DNA from: Streptomyces sp. RPT161 | GTDB taxonomy: Bacteria > Actinomycetota > Actinomycetes > Streptomycetales > Streptomycetaceae | NCBI RefSeq assembly: GCF_027533845.1 | Contig: NZ_JAPZVN010000001.1 | Location: 868,001 to 932,000, forward strand | DNA length: 64,000 bases | Direction of reading: 5' to 3' | In this document: positions 54,632-64,000 of the stretch, in pieces | Layout of the letters: every line of letters begins with the position of its first letter | Numbering within the stretch: position 1 is the first letter of the stretch | Notes under the pieces: generated by a model | Databases searched by the model: none | What the model was told of the DNA's origin: nothing | What the model saw: the letters and a program-made list of their open reading frames with translations, nothing else | Position numbers and translations under genes: made by a program

Positions 54632-55810
54632 CTAGGAGGCGTCGATCAGCTTCAACTCGGGGTGCGCCGTGCCCCCGTCGAGCGCGGTGGACGAAAGGTG
54701 CGAGACAACGTGGTCATTGACCGGGTCGTTCGCCGGGTCGTCGTGCACGACCAGGTGCTCGTAGGTCGTCGCCCGCTGCGCCGGCACCCGCCCCGCGGTG
54801 CGGATCAGGTGGATCAACTCCGCGAGGTTGGAGCGGTGCTTGGCCCCGGCCGAGGAGACCACGTTCTCCTCCAGCATCACCGAGCCGAGGTCGTCCGCCC
54901 CGTAGTGCAGGGAGAGTTGGCCCGCCTCCTTGCCGGTGGTCAGCCAGGAGCCCTGGATGTGCGCGACGTTGTCCAGGAACAGCCGCGCGATGGCGATCAT
55001 CCGCAGGTACTCGAAGACCGTCGCCTGCGTCTGGCCCTTGAGGTGGTTGTTCTCCGGCTGGTACGTGTACGGGATGAACGCCCGGAAGCCACCGGTGCGG
55101 TCCTGTACGTCACGGATCATGCGCAGGTGCTCGATGCGTTCGGCGTTGGTCTCGCCGGTGCCCATCAGCATGGTGGAGGTGGACTCCACACCCAGGTTGT
55201 GCGCGGTCTCCATGATCTCCAGCCACCGCTCACCGGACTCCTTGAGCGGCGCGATCGCCTTGCGCGGCCGCTCCGGCAGGAGTTCCGCGCCGGCGCCCGC
55301 GAACGAGTCCAGGCCCGCGGCGTGGATCCGGCGGATCGCCTCCTCGACGCTCACCCCGGAGATCCGCGCCATGTGCTCCACCTCGGAGGCGCCGAGGGAG
55401 TGGATCACCAGCTGCGGAAAGTCCTTCTTGATCGCCGCGAAGTGCTTCTCGTAGTACTCCACGCCGAAGTCGGGGTGGTGGCCGCCCTGGAACATGATCT
55501 GCGTACCGCCCAGTTCGACGGTCTCCGCGCAGCGCCGCAGGATGTCGTCGAGGTCACGGGTCCAGCCCTTGTCGCTCTTGGGCGGAGCGTAGAAGGCACA
55601 GAACTTGCACGCGGTGACGCACACGTTCGTGTAGTTGATGTTCCGCTCGATGATGTACGTGGCGATGTGCGCGGTGTCGGCGTAGCGGCGGCGGCGAGCG
55701 GCGTCGGCGGCCTGGCCGAGCGCGTGCAGCGGAGCGTTCCGGTAGAGCTCCAGTGCCTCCTGCGGGGTGATCCGTCCCCCGGCGGCGGCGCGGTCCAGTA
55801 CGGATTGCAT
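54632..55810 (-). CDS. mqnC: Cyclic dehypoxanthinyl futalosine synthase
   Basis: 392 aa radical SAM enzyme of the futalosine pathway to menaquinone; it cyclises dehypoxanthine futalosine. The cluster motif is Cys64, 68, 71 (CVTACKFC). FQGGHHPDFGVEYYE and GTGETNAERIEHL are further family marks. ATG at 55810 follows GGAGGAACC, giving the usual length. It confirms that this organism makes menaquinone by the futalosine route. Confidence 0.95.
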   Translation of the reverse strand: MQSVLDRAAAGGRITPQEALELYRNAPLHALGQAADAARRRRYADTAHIATYIIERNINYTNVCVTACKFCAFYAPPKSDKGWTRDLDDILRRCAETVELGGTQIMFQGGHHPDFGVEYYEKHFAAIKKDFPQLVIHSLGASEVEHMARISGVSVEEAIRRIHAAGLDSFAGAGAELLPERPRKAIAPLKESGERWLEIMETAHNLGVESTSTMLMGTGETNAERIEHLRMIRDVQDRTGGFRAFIPYTYQPENNHLKGQTQATVFEYLRMIAIARLFLDNVAHIQGSWLTTGKEAGQLSLHYGADDLGSVMLEENVVSSAGAKHRSNLAELIHLIRTAGRVPAQRATTYEHLVVHDDPANDPVNDHVVSHLSSTALDGGTAHPELKLIDAS

Positions 55811-55896
55811 GGTTCCTCCGGAGGCGATGCGGTGTGGCCTTCGGCCAGGGTATCGTCCGGTACTTTTCGCCCGGCCGCCCACCCGTCGCCGTTCGG

Positions 55897-56733
55897 TCAC
55901 CCGCGCGCGGCGGCTCCGGTTCGTACCACCGCGGTGCCCGCGGCCAGCACCACCAGCAGCAGCCCGGCCATGGCGAAGCCCATGTCCCGTCCGAGGTTCA
56001 GGCTCGCCTTGGTGCCGGACACCGGAAGAACCCCTTCCGCGGGGTCGTAGACCACCGGGATCGGCCGCGCGGCGGCGCTGCCCAGGCCCGCGCAGGTGCG
56101 GTTGTCGGTGAGCAGTTCCCTGACCTGGCCGTCGGGCAGCTGGACGTAGCAGGTGGGCGAGGGCGCGGTGCCGTTGGTGTGCGTCCAGGTCTGGCTGTAG
56201 GCGGTGGCGGTGGCCTGCCGGCCCCAGATGTCGAGGTAGGCGCGCGGGCTGCCGTAGACCACGCCCAGCAGCAGCACCGGAAGCCCGACCCAGGCGAGGA
56301 TGGCGGCGGCCCTGTGGCCGGGCGCCTCCGGCATTCCGCGCATCACCCACACCCCATGCACCATCAGCAACGCCAGCACCACGGCCAGGGTGGTGGCCCT
56401 GTTGCCCGCCAGCGTCAGCAGCCAGCACAGCGCCCCGGCCGCCAGGTCGAACAGCAGCACAAGGGTCCAGCGCCTGATCACCCGGCGGGTCAGCGGCGTG
56501 TGGTCGGCGGGGCGCGGCAGCCGGTCGGGCGGCCAGGTGGTGCGCACCATCCGCTGGGTGTCGTCGGTGGTGAACTCCGCGACGATGGCGTGCACCCGCT
56601 CGTCGCCGTCCTCGCCCCTCGCCATCTCGCGCAGCCTGGGCAGGCCGAACCCGGCGCTCCGCAGCGCCCGGATCGCCTTGACGTTCAGCGCCTCCAGCAG
56701 TTCGTCGGCGGAGGGACGTTTCTTCTCGCTCAC
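55897..56733 (-). CDS. DUF3592-like membrane protein with a helical N-terminal region
   Basis: 278 aa from GTG 56733 (GGGAG upstream; an ATG at 56757 has no ribosome-binding site). The first about 60 residues (ADELLEALNVKAIRALRSAGFGLPRLREMARG) look like a helical adaptor. Four hydrophobic helices follow, with an extracytoplasmic part (residues about 165-235) containing TATAYSQTWTHTNGTAPSPTCYVQLPDGQ and PIPVVYDP, the pattern of DUF3592 proteins. It lies between mqnC and mqnA; function unknown. Confidence 0.65.
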   Translation of the reverse strand: MSEKKRPSADELLEALNVKAIRALRSAGFGLPRLREMARGEDGDERVHAIVAEFTTDDTQRMVRTTWPPDRLPRPADHTPLTRRVIRRWTLVLLFDLAAGALCWLLTLAGNRATTLAVVLALLMVHGVWVMRGMPEAPGHRAAAILAWVGLPVLLLGVVYGSPRAYLDIWGRQATATAYSQTWTHTNGTAPSPTCYVQLPDGQVRELLTDNRTCAGLGSAAARPIPVVYDPAEGVLPVSGTKASLNLGRDMGFAMAGLLLVVLAAGTAVVRTGAAARG

Positions 56734-56897
56734 CGGCCACGCTCCCGCCTCGCCCATGTCGGTTACCGCGTATGTTCCACGTACGCAGTCTGGCAACCCG
56801 TCAGGGGACGGCGGCGGATGCCCGTGCGCGCCGTGCCGCGTCTCGCCGTCCCGGCGGATGCCCGGCGGCGGGACGCGCCGCGGCGCGGGGGCGCGGG

Positions 56898-57833
<936 letters not shown>

Positions 57834-57959
57834 CTAGTCGCGACCGATCCCGATCTTGTCACGGGGCGGTCCGGAAGCGGCCGCTCGGGCGGTTTTGGCC
57901 GACGTCAAGAGGCTGGGACACGCCATGGCCGGAGATCTTCGACCTCTTCCCCGGTTCAG

Positions 57960-58107
57960 TTGTGCCGTGCTACCCTCAACGCAAGTTGCAGTTTGGTTTC
58001 CCTTGCAGTACAGAGCCTGCGGAGCATGTGACGCCGCAGGCTTTTGTAGTTTTCAGACTTCTTTGCAGGTTCTGGAGCAGGGCGACCCTTGGCCCAAGGA
58101 GGGCTTT
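57960..58107 (+). promoter_or_regulatory. Structured 5' leader of the cold shock gene
   Basis: GCCTGCGG (58015-58022) pairs with CCGCAGGC (58034-58041), followed by a T-rich run to 58053, which is the form of an intrinsic terminator. TTGCAG recurs three times in the leader (near 57985, 58004 and 58064). Leader-based thermal or attenuation control of the downstream gene is possible. Confidence 0.55.
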
Positions 58108-58311
58108 ATGGCTACCGGAACCGTGAAGTGGTTCAACGCTGAAAAGGGCTTCGGCTTCATCGCCCAGGACGGCGGGGGCCCCGACGTCTTCGTTCACTAC
58201 TCCGCGATCAACGCCGCTGGCTTCCGCTCCCTCGAGGAGAACCAGAGCGTGACCTTCGACGTCACCCAGGGCCCGAAGGGCCCGCAGGCCGAGAACGTCA
58301 CCCCGGCGTAA
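58108..58311 (+). CDS. Cold shock protein
   Basis: 67 aa OB-fold nucleic-acid-binding protein. The RNP1 (KGFGFI) and RNP2 (VFVHY) motifs are present; full start is [21 protein letters not shown] at 58108 follows AAGGAGGGC. A strong terminator follows 24 nt later. It is one of the usual several streptomycete CspA-type proteins. Confidence 0.97.
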   Translation: MATGTVKWFNAEKGFGFIAQDGGGPDVFVHYSAINAAGFRSLEENQSVTFDVTQGPKGPQAENVTPA

Positions 58312-58334
58312 TCGCGTCCGATACGCAGTACCCA

Positions 58335-58370
58335 AGGAGCCCCGCGCACCGCGCGGGGCTCCTGCCTTTT
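58335..58370 (+). terminator. Intrinsic terminator after the cold shock gene
   Basis: A 13-bp perfect stem (58335-58347 and 58351-58363) with a 3-nt loop is followed by GCCTTTT. Confidence 0.88.
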
Positions 58371-58486
58371 CCGGGCGCGCGAGTTTTCCCTCCGCACGCG
58401 TCTGGCGGTATCGGGTCCCGGCCGGGAAAATCCCTGAGCGCGGACGAACCCGTACGTCACCCAGGGCAGTTGGGAGAGCCGCCGCC

Positions 58487-59653
58487 ATGACCCCCACGAT
58501 CTCGCGCGCCCGGCGCGCCGTCCTCGCCGCACTCACCGCACTCGCGATGAGCGCCGCCCTGCCGCAGGCCGCCGCCACCGCCGCCCCCACCGGCGAGCGT
58601 CCCGGCGACATCGTCAGTGCCCGCCCGTCCAGATTCCTGCCGAACCCGCTCACCCCGTCCAACGCCAGGGCCTGGACGATCCGCTACCGCTCCACCAGCG
58701 CCACCGGTGCGCCCAACGTCGTCTCCGGCACCGTCCTGGTCCCCGACGACGGTCGCACAGGCCGACGCCCCCTGGTCACCTACGCCGTCGGCACGGTGGG
58801 ACTGGCCCCCAAGTGCGCGCCCTCGGCCGGGTTCCCCACCGGCACCGCCGTCGAGGGCAACCTGATCAACCAGGCGCTGCTGCGCGGCTGGGCGGTCGCG
58901 GTCACCGACTACGAGCTGGCCGGCGACCCGGGCGTGGAGACCTACGCGGTGGGCCGGGCCGAGGGCCAGGCGGTACTGGACGCCGCCCGCGCGGCCGAGC
59001 GCCTGCCCGGCACCGGTCTGGACGCCGACAGCCCGGTCGGCATCATGGGCTACTCGCAGGGCGGCCAGGCCGCCGGATGGGCCGCCGAGCTGCACCACGG
59101 CTACGCGCCCGACCTGAACGTCCAGGGCACCGCCACCGGCGGCGTGCCCGCCGACCTGCTGAAGGTCGCCGACTACAACAACGGCAACATCGGCGCGGGC
59201 CTGATCCTGATGGCCGGTGTCGGCCACGACACCGCCTACCCCGAGCTCGACCTGGCCAAGTACCTGAACGCCAAGGGACGTTACTACGTCAACCTGGACA
59301 AGACGCAGTGCGTGGCCGAGGACACCATCGCGGCGGCGTTCAAGACCGTCGACGAGGTGACGGTCACCGACCCGCTGGTCCAGCCCGACTGGCAGCGGCG
59401 GCTGCGCGCTGACCAACTGGGCACCCACGCCCCCGACGCCCCGGTCTACCTGTACCAGGCGACCGACGACGAGCTGATCCCGTACCCGGTGGCCGCCCAG
59501 CTGCGCCGCGAGTGGTGCGGCGAGGGCGGCACCGTGTGGTGGCGGGAGCTGCCGCTGATGGGGCACGTGGAGGGCGCGATCGCGGGCTCGCCGCTGGCCA
59601 TGGACTGGCTGGCGGAGCGCTTCGCGGGCCGACCCGCGGACGGCAACTGCTGA
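58487..59653 (+). CDS. Secreted alpha/beta-hydrolase, LIP-type lipase
   Basis: 388 aa. An N-terminal signal peptide (RRAVLAALTALAMSAALPQAAATA) precedes an alpha/beta-hydrolase of the secretory-lipase family (PF03583 type). The nucleophile Ser is residue 190 in GYSQGGQA; the acid and His are probably Asp in YQATDDELIPY and His in LMGHVEG. Cys pairs suggest disulfides in the secreted enzyme. Lipase or carboxylesterase activity is expected; substrate preference is not visible. Confidence 0.88.
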   Translation: MTPTISRARRAVLAALTALAMSAALPQAAATAAPTGERPGDIVSARPSRFLPNPLTPSNARAWTIRYRSTSATGAPNVVSGTVLVPDDGRTGRRPLVTYAVGTVGLAPKCAPSAGFPTGTAVEGNLINQALLRGWAVAVTDYELAGDPGVETYAVGRAEGQAVLDAARAAERLPGTGLDADSPVGIMGYSQGGQAAGWAAELHHGYAPDLNVQGTATGGVPADLLKVADYNNGNIGAGLILMAGVGHDTAYPELDLAKYLNAKGRYYVNLDKTQCVAEDTIAAAFKTVDEVTVTDPLVQPDWQRRLRADQLGTHAPDAPVYLYQATDDELIPYPVAAQLRREWCGEGGTVWWRELPLMGHVEGAIAGSPLAMDWLAERFAGRPADGNC

Positions 59654-59661
59654 ACGCGGTA

Positions 59662-59694
59662 CGGGAGTTCGGCTCCCGCCTCGCCGAACTCCCG
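59662..59694. terminator. Terminator hairpin between lipase and NTF2-like genes
   Basis: 11-bp perfect stem (59662-59672 and 59684-59694) with an 11-nt loop between convergent genes. Confidence 0.7.
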
Positions 59695-59710
59695 CACCAC
59701 CGGTTGACGC

Positions 59711-60097
59711 TCAACAGAAGAAGGCGTTCATCCCGTCGACATCCGACAGATACGTCTCGATAGCCGCGATCTTTCCGTCCCGTAGAAAGCACACGGTGGC
59801 CAGGTATTCGTCCAGCCGCACACCGTTGCGTTCCGCGGTGTTGTGCAGTGACAGTGCCAGGTTGTCGCGGCTGACCAGAACGCGCTGGAAGTCGAAATTC
59901 ACGCCGTATCCGGCGATCAGCCGGGCACGCTCCACCACCGCGTCCGCGCCGACCACCCGACCGGAAATCCGGTTGTCGCCGGGCAGCGTCCAGCTGGCGT
60001 CGTCGGTGAGCAGTGAACGGATCAATTCCCAGTCGGCGGTGACAAGGCCGGTGTGGAACGCGGTGGCCAGTGCGAGTTTCTCGTCAGTAGTGAGCAT
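59711..60097 (-). CDS. NTF2/SnoaL-like protein
   Basis: 128 aa cone-fold protein (SnoaL/SgcJ-like). The pattern LATAFHTGLVTADWELIRSLLTDDASWTLPGDNRISGRVVG followed by EYLATVCFLRDGKIAAIETYLSDVDGMNAF is typical. Such folds serve as small isomerases, hydrolases or ligand-binding proteins. ATG at 60097 is 99 nt from the LysR regulator, read the other way, so it is the likely regulated target of that regulator. Confidence 0.85.
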   Translation of the reverse strand: MLTTDEKLALATAFHTGLVTADWELIRSLLTDDASWTLPGDNRISGRVVGADAVVERARLIAGYGVNFDFQRVLVSRDNLALSLHNTAERNGVRLDEYLATVCFLRDGKIAAIETYLSDVDGMNAFFC

Positions 60098-60196
60098 GTA
60101 GCCAGCATCAACACCCGTCCACCAAAAGGGAAATACCGGATTTGGTGCCGGTTCATGCGCCCCGTGCATAACCCTGGGAAGAGGGACAATCTCCGG

Positions 60197-61090
60197 GTGA
60201 CCATCGACGAACTGCGCTGGTTCCTCACGCTCGCCGAGACCGAGCATGTGACCGAGGCGGCGGCGCGGCTGCGGATAGCCCAGCCGACGCTGTCGCGGGC
60301 GCTGCTGCGGCTGGAACGGCAGGTCGGCGCCCGGCTGTTCGACCGCGACCGGCACCGGCTACGCCTCAACGACCACGGCCGGATCTTCCGGCGGCACGCA
60401 CAGCGGGCACTGGACGAGCTGGACGCGGCTCAGGGCCGCATCGCCACGCTGCTCGCCCCGCCGCGGGAGACACTCGCCCTGGCCTTCGTGCACTCGCTCG
60501 GCAGCTGGCTGGTGCCCCGGCTGCTCGGCGCGTACGCCCAGGACTCCCCCGGCGCGCGCTTCACGTTGCACCAGGACTCGGCCGGGGCCGTGCTGGAGCT
60601 GCTGCGGGACGGCACCGCGGAGGCCGCGATCACCAGCCCGCGGCCGTCCGACCCGCAGCTCGGCTGGTTGCCGCTGCGCGACGAGCGGTTGGGGCTCGCG
60701 GTGCCCGCCGACCACCGGCTCGCCGACCGCGACACCGTCCGGCTGGACGAGCTGACGGACGAGCGGTTCATCATCATGCGCCCGGCGCTGGGACTGCGGC
60801 AGATCACCTGCCAGCTGTTCCACCGGGCCGGGGTGACTCCCGACGTGGTGTCCGAGTGCGCCGAGGTCTCCACCATCAACGGCCTGGTGGCCGCCGGGCT
60901 CGGCGTCGCCGTGGTCCCGGCGGGCGACGGCGGCCCACCGCCCGCCGGGGTCCGGCTGGTGCCGATCGCCGACCAGGACGCGTACCGCACCATCGGTCTG
61001 GCCTGGTACCAGGGCCGACCGGGCAGCACGGCGGGCCGCCGGTTCCGGGAGTTCGCCGCCCGCTACGCCCGCGGCGCCGAGCCGGTCTGA
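60197..61090 (+). CDS. LysR-family transcriptional regulator
   Basis: 297 aa. GTG 60197 gives the standard LysR start TIDELRWFLTLAETEHVTEAAARLRIAQPTLSRALLRLERQVGARLFDRD; an extension from 60053 would precede the helix-turn-helix with unrelated sequence. The C-terminal part is a substrate-binding effector domain (LALAFVHSLGSWLVPRLLGAYA, INGLVAAGLGVAVVP). It is divergent from the NTF2-like gene, the usual arrangement of a LysR protein and its target. Confidence 0.93.
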   Translation: MTIDELRWFLTLAETEHVTEAAARLRIAQPTLSRALLRLERQVGARLFDRDRHRLRLNDHGRIFRRHAQRALDELDAAQGRIATLLAPPRETLALAFVHSLGSWLVPRLLGAYAQDSPGARFTLHQDSAGAVLELLRDGTAEAAITSPRPSDPQLGWLPLRDERLGLAVPADHRLADRDTVRLDELTDERFIIMRPALGLRQITCQLFHRAGVTPDVVSECAEVSTINGLVAAGLGVAVVPAGDGGPPPAGVRLVPIADQDAYRTIGLAWYQGRPGSTAGRRFREFAARYARGAEPV

Positions 61091-61509
61091 CGGTTGGCGT
61101 ACGGTTCCTCGATCCGCTGGGCGGTGCGGCCCGCGGCGCCGAGCCGCCGGTGGTGGCGGCCGCGCCCATGGGCACGGCGACGGCCCGCACGGCACGGCCC
61201 GACGGAGTGGTCAACTCGGGTCCCGCGCGACCGAGTTGCGGTGACATGTCATGCGACATGGGCGTCTCTGGCACGGCCAGGCGAGTTACCGGCGGTAAAC
61301 ACATGCTGCCCGGAAGGAATCAGGCCAACGGTTCGCCGTCCTCGAAGCCCCGACCGGCGTATGACGCAAGAGCGTGAACCCGTACCACCGTCCGGGGGAT
61401 TGGCCGTGTCTCCCCCTGCCACCTCAGGGTTTCCGACGGCCGGTCCGCGCATGCTGGGCGCACCCCTTCGCACACGAGCGCACGCTCACGCACGAGAACT
61501 GAGGTCCCT
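61091..61509. other. 419-nt non-coding region
   Basis: No gene is supported. GACATG repeats lie near 61242-61260. The promoter of the SH3 gene should be here. No terminator with a T-run was recognised after the LysR gene. Confidence 0.45.
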
Positions 61510-62091
61510 ATGCGCCGCCTCGCCGTAGCAATCGGAGTCGTCGGACTCCTGTGTGTACCCGCGGTTCCCGCCCAGGCCGACACCGGCATGCCGGCCGGCC
61601 GCGGCCACCACACGATGCTCGTCCCCGACGCCAAGGGCCGCGTGGTCGCCCGGCACAGTGTGGTGATCAGGAGCGGGCCGAGCACCCGGTACCAGGCCGT
61701 CGGCCACCTGAACAGCGGCCGGGTCGTCCGCATCGTCTGCAAGGTCCGCGGCCAGCGGGTCCGCGGCAACGCGATCTGGTACAAGCTGGACACCCGCCAG
61801 CGCGAGTGGGTGAGCGCCAGCTACGTCAAGAACGTGGGCCGGGTCCCCCGCTGGTGCCGCAACGTCACCACGCTGCCCAGCCTGCCGGGCCACAAGCAGC
61901 ACCTGCGCCCCGGCCACCGCCCGTCCCGGCCGATGCCCGGCCAGCGCCCGCAGGCGATGCCCAGCCAGAGCCCCAGCATCCTGCCGGGCAACGTGGCCGC
62001 CACCCCCGGCCAGGCCTCGCCCAGCGCGATGCCCAGCGCCACCGCGCAGAACTCCACCGTCACCCACCGCGCCCGCATCCACCACGACTGA
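61510..62091 (+). CDS. Secreted SH3-domain protein with Pro/Ser-rich tail
   Basis: 193 aa. The signal peptide (MRRLAVAIGVVGLLCVPAVPAQA) is cleaved near residue 23. A bacterial SH3 domain spans about 45-115 (VVIRSGPSTRYQAVGHLNSGRVVRIVCKVRGQRVRGNAIWYKL, then WVSASYVKNVG), with a probable disulfide between two Cys. The last 70 residues are Pro/Gln/Ser-rich. Bacterial SH3 domains often bind cell-wall peptides, but no enzyme domain is present. Confidence 0.88.
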   Translation: MRRLAVAIGVVGLLCVPAVPAQADTGMPAGRGHHTMLVPDAKGRVVARHSVVIRSGPSTRYQAVGHLNSGRVVRIVCKVRGQRVRGNAIWYKLDTRQREWVSASYVKNVGRVPRWCRNVTTLPSLPGHKQHLRPGHRPSRPMPGQRPQAMPSQSPSILPGNVAATPGQASPSAMPSATAQNSTVTHRARIHHD

Positions 62092-62107
62092 CGCGTGCTG
62101 ACGGGTG

Positions 62108-62136
62108 TGCCCCTGCCGCGGACAGCGGCAGGGGCA
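62108..62136. terminator. Terminator between SH3 and methyltransferase genes
   Basis: 12-bp perfect stem (62108-62119 and 62125-62136) with a 5-nt loop, between convergent genes. Confidence 0.8.
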
Positions 62137-62143
62137 CCGCTGT

Positions 62144-62743
62144 TCAACGGCGCCGGGCGTGAACCCGCAGCCACTCGCGGTGCGTCGACTGCCGAGCGTG
62201 GTCGGCCACGTCGAACCCGGCCGCGTCCAGCAGCTCGGCGAGCGCCTCGTACCGGTGCAGTACGTACCAGCGCCGGCGCGAGGGCCCGTAGGCCCGCTCG
62301 TCCCACCCCTCGCCGTCGCCCTCGGCGACGCTGAGCAGCAACTCGCCGCCCGCCCGCAGCACCCGCCCGAACTCGCCGAGTACCACCGGCACTTCGGGCC
62401 GCGGTACGTGCAGCAGCGCGGCCACACACCACACCGCGTCCAGCGCCCCCGCGTCCACCGGCAGCGCCCGCATGTCGGCCTGAACCAGCCCCGGCACCCC
62501 GGCCGCGGTGAGCATCGCCCGCGACAGGTCGAACCCGGTGACGTCGAAGCCGCGCTCCCGCAACATCCGGGTGTGATGCCCGGGGCCGCAGCCGATGTCC
62601 GCTATCCGCGCCCCGGCGGGCAGCAGCCCGGCCAGGCGCTCCAGCTCAGCACTCATCCACGCCGGGGGCGTACTCCACTGCCGCGCGTACTCGGCGGCGA
62701 TGCCGTCATACGCGGCGCGCGTCGCCACGGTGGGATCGATCAC
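62144..62743 (-). CDS. Class I SAM-dependent methyltransferase
   Basis: 199 aa. SAM motif I is IADIGCGPGHHTRMLRERGFDVTGFDLS near residue 47; LRAGGELLLSVAEG is the later strand/helix. It belongs to the broad small-molecule methyltransferase class; the substrate is unknown. Single gene flanked by terminators. Confidence 0.9.
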   Translation of the reverse strand: MIDPTVATRAAYDGIAAEYARQWSTPPAWMSAELERLAGLLPAGARIADIGCGPGHHTRMLRERGFDVTGFDLSRAMLTAAGVPGLVQADMRALPVDAGALDAVWCVAALLHVPRPEVPVVLGEFGRVLRAGGELLLSVAEGDGEGWDERAYGPSRRRWYVLHRYEALAELLDAAGFDVADHARQSTHREWLRVHARRR

Positions 62744-62866
62744 GCCAACACCCTACGGCGCGAAGGAAGTTCACCCGGCGGCGCCTCCGCCACCCGATCT
62801 TCTGGCCAACGGCGCCGAACCTGGACCCGCCCTCCTGCGGCAGCTTGGCAGTGCCCCAGCAACGAC

Positions 62867-62898
62867 GAGAGGCCCTCGCCGACTGGCGAGGGCCTCTC
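62867..62898. terminator. Terminator of the dicarboxylate symporter gene
   Basis: 14-bp perfect stem (62867-62880 and 62885-62898), GACT loop, 11 nt beyond the stop of the leftward gene. Confidence 0.85.
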
Positions 62899-62909
62899 GA
62901 AGGGCGTAA

Positions 62910-64000
62910 CTACGCAGCCGCGGCGACCCGCTCCGGTTCGTCCGAGCCGTCCAGGTCGAACTCGCCGTCGGCCGCGTCGAAGGCCTCCCGGTCCAGCAGC
63001 CGCTCACGGGCGGCCACCAGGATCGGGATGACCGACTGCCCCGCGACGTTCGTCGCCGTGCGCATCATGTCCAGGATCGGGTCGATGGCCAGCAGCAGGC
63101 CGACGCCCTCCAGGGGGAGGCCGAGCGTGGACAGGGTGAGGGTGAGCATCACGACCGCGCCGGTCAGTCCGGCGGTGGCGGCGGAGCCGATGACCGAGAC
63201 GAAGGCGATCAGCACGTAGTCGCCTATGCCCAGGTGGATGCCGAAGACCTCGGCGATGAAGATCGCGGAGATCGCCGGGTAGATCGCGGCACAGCCGTCC
63301 ATCTTGGTCGTGGCGCCGAAAGGCACCGCGAACGAGGCGTACTCGCGCGGCACGCCCAGCCGCTCGGTGACCCGCTGGGTGACCGGCATGGTGCCGACCG
63401 AGGAGCGGGAGACGAAGGCGAGCTGGATCGCGGGCCAGGCGCCGCGGAAGAACCGCAGCGGACTGACCTTGGCCACGGTGGCCAGCAGCAGCGGGTAGAC
63501 GCCGAACATCACCAGCGCGCAGCCGACGTAGACATCGACGGTGAACGTCGCGTACTGCTTGATCAGGTCCCAGCCGTAGGTGTTGATCGCGTTGCCGATC
63601 AGGCCCAGCGTGCCCAGCGGAGCGAGCCGGATGACCCACCACAGCGCCTTCTGCAGCAGTTCCAGGACGCTGCCGCTGAGGGTGAGCAACGGCTGTGCCC
63701 TCTCACCGAGTTGCAGCGCCGCGATGCCGACGACGGCCGCCATGAAGACGATCTGCAACACGTTGAGCTGGGTGAACGGCGTGATGATGTCGGTCGGGAC
63801 GATGCCGGTGAGGAAGTCCAGCCAGGATCCGGTGTGTTGCGGCTTGGAACCGTTGGCCGCGGTCAGTCCGGTGCCCGAACCGGGGTGGGTGAGCAGCCCG
63901 ATCGCCAGGCCGATGACGACCGCGATCAGCGAGGTGGCCATGAACCACAGCAGGGTGCGGGTGGCCAGCCGGGCGGCGTTGGAGACGTTGCGCAGGTTGG
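62910..64000 (-). CDS. Dicarboxylate/amino acid:cation symporter (5' end cut by window)
   Basis: 363 codons of a DAACS-family (GltP/DctA-type) transporter; the frame stays open to the window edge, so the true start is outside. Family marks are FVSRSSVGTMPVT (the serine-rich HP1 hairpin), FAVPFGATTKMDGCA (the NMDGT-like motif, here TKMDGC), and a C-terminal DPILDMMRTATNVAGQSV. It imports C4-dicarboxylates or glutamate/aspartate with H+ or Na+. A 40-residue Asp/Glu-rich tail ends the protein. Confidence 0.9.
   Translation of the reverse strand, partial: NLRNVSNAARLATRTLLWFMATSLIAVVIGLAIGLLTHPGSGTGLTAANGSKPQHTGSWLDFLTGIVPTDIITPFTQLNVLQIVFMAAVVGIAALQLGERAQPLLTLSGSVLELLQKALWWVIRLAPLGTLGLIGNAINTYGWDLIKQYATFTVDVYVGCALVMFGVYPLLLATVAKVSPLRFFRGAWPAIQLAFVSRSSVGTMPVTQRVTERLGVPREYASFAVPFGATTKMDGCAAIYPAISAIFIAEVFGIHLGIGDYVLIAFVSVIGSAATAGLTGAVVMLTLTLSTLGLPLEGVGLLLAIDPILDMMRTATNVAGQSVIPILVAARERLLDREAFDAADGEFDLDGSDEPERVAAAA

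Overview
The window is very GC-rich DNA with strong third-position G/C bias, GTG and TTG starts and tight 4-nt start/stop overlaps. Gene content (two nuo loci, the futalosine menaquinone genes mqnA and mqnC, a KorAB ferredoxin oxidoreductase, XRE/DUF397 pairs, many actinobacterial lipoproteins) points to Streptomyces or a close streptomycete relative. It looks like chromosomal core; no rRNA, tRNA, CRISPR, IS element or phage was seen.

Layout. 1-6971 (minus): a second, incomplete complex I locus, nuoA2-B2-C2-H2-I2-J2-K2-L2-M2 (M2 cut by the window edge), with no nuoD, nuoE, nuoF or nuoG. 7205-10598 (plus): two tandem, partly near-identical histidine kinases and one LuxR-type response regulator. 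10849-13837: korA-korB. 13919-15898: a KimA-like APC transporter. 15954-19064 (minus): a LolA-like lipid-carrier protein and an ABC-2 exporter. 19270-20319: polyprenyl diphosphate synthase. 20851-26225: an FAD oxidoreductase and ATP-grasp ligase divergent from a 39-aa peptide gene, an ABC exporter and a lipoprotein. 26296-28324: a small accessory island (zinc-ribbon protein, small protein, XRE/DUF397 pair). 28349-44657 (minus): the complete 14-gene nuoA-N operon with a Rex-type operator upstream and a 3x92-bp repeat inserted between nuoB and nuoC. 45204-46787: NlpC/P60 hydrolase and DUF4232 lipoprotein. 46881-49787 (minus): a 47-aa peptide gene, a second ABC exporter and a lone OmpR-type regulator. 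50204-57824 (minus): menaquinone genes (geranylgeranyl-reductase-like, menG, mqnC, mqnA) with membrane proteins between them. 58108-64000: cold shock protein, secreted lipase, NTF2-like protein/LysR pair, SH3 protein, methyltransferase and a dicarboxylate symporter cut by the edge.

How it fits together. Much of the window builds the aerobic respiratory chain: futalosine-pathway headgroup (MqnA, MqnC), isoprenoid tail (polyprenyl synthase), methylation (MenG), probable tail reduction (GGR-like), and the consumer, NADH:menaquinone oxidoreductase, under probable NADH/NAD+ control by Rex. The incomplete Nuo2 locus lacks the NADH-input module and lies about 4 kb from KorAB, which reduces ferredoxin; a ferredoxin-driven role is a natural inference.

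The most unusual items are (i) two copies of the arrangement [short basic Cys-containing peptide with a strong Shine-Dalgarno]-[12 to 14 bp hairpin]-[paralogous ABC exporter], which look like uncharacterised secreted-peptide systems, one beside an ATP-grasp/FAD-oxidoreductase pair and one beside a response regulator; and (ii) three tandem 92-bp repeats between nuoB and nuoC, each exactly one 31-codon frame that starts on the 4-nt GTGA overlap of the previous one, so that nuoB, three mini-frames and nuoC form an unbroken translational-coupling chain.
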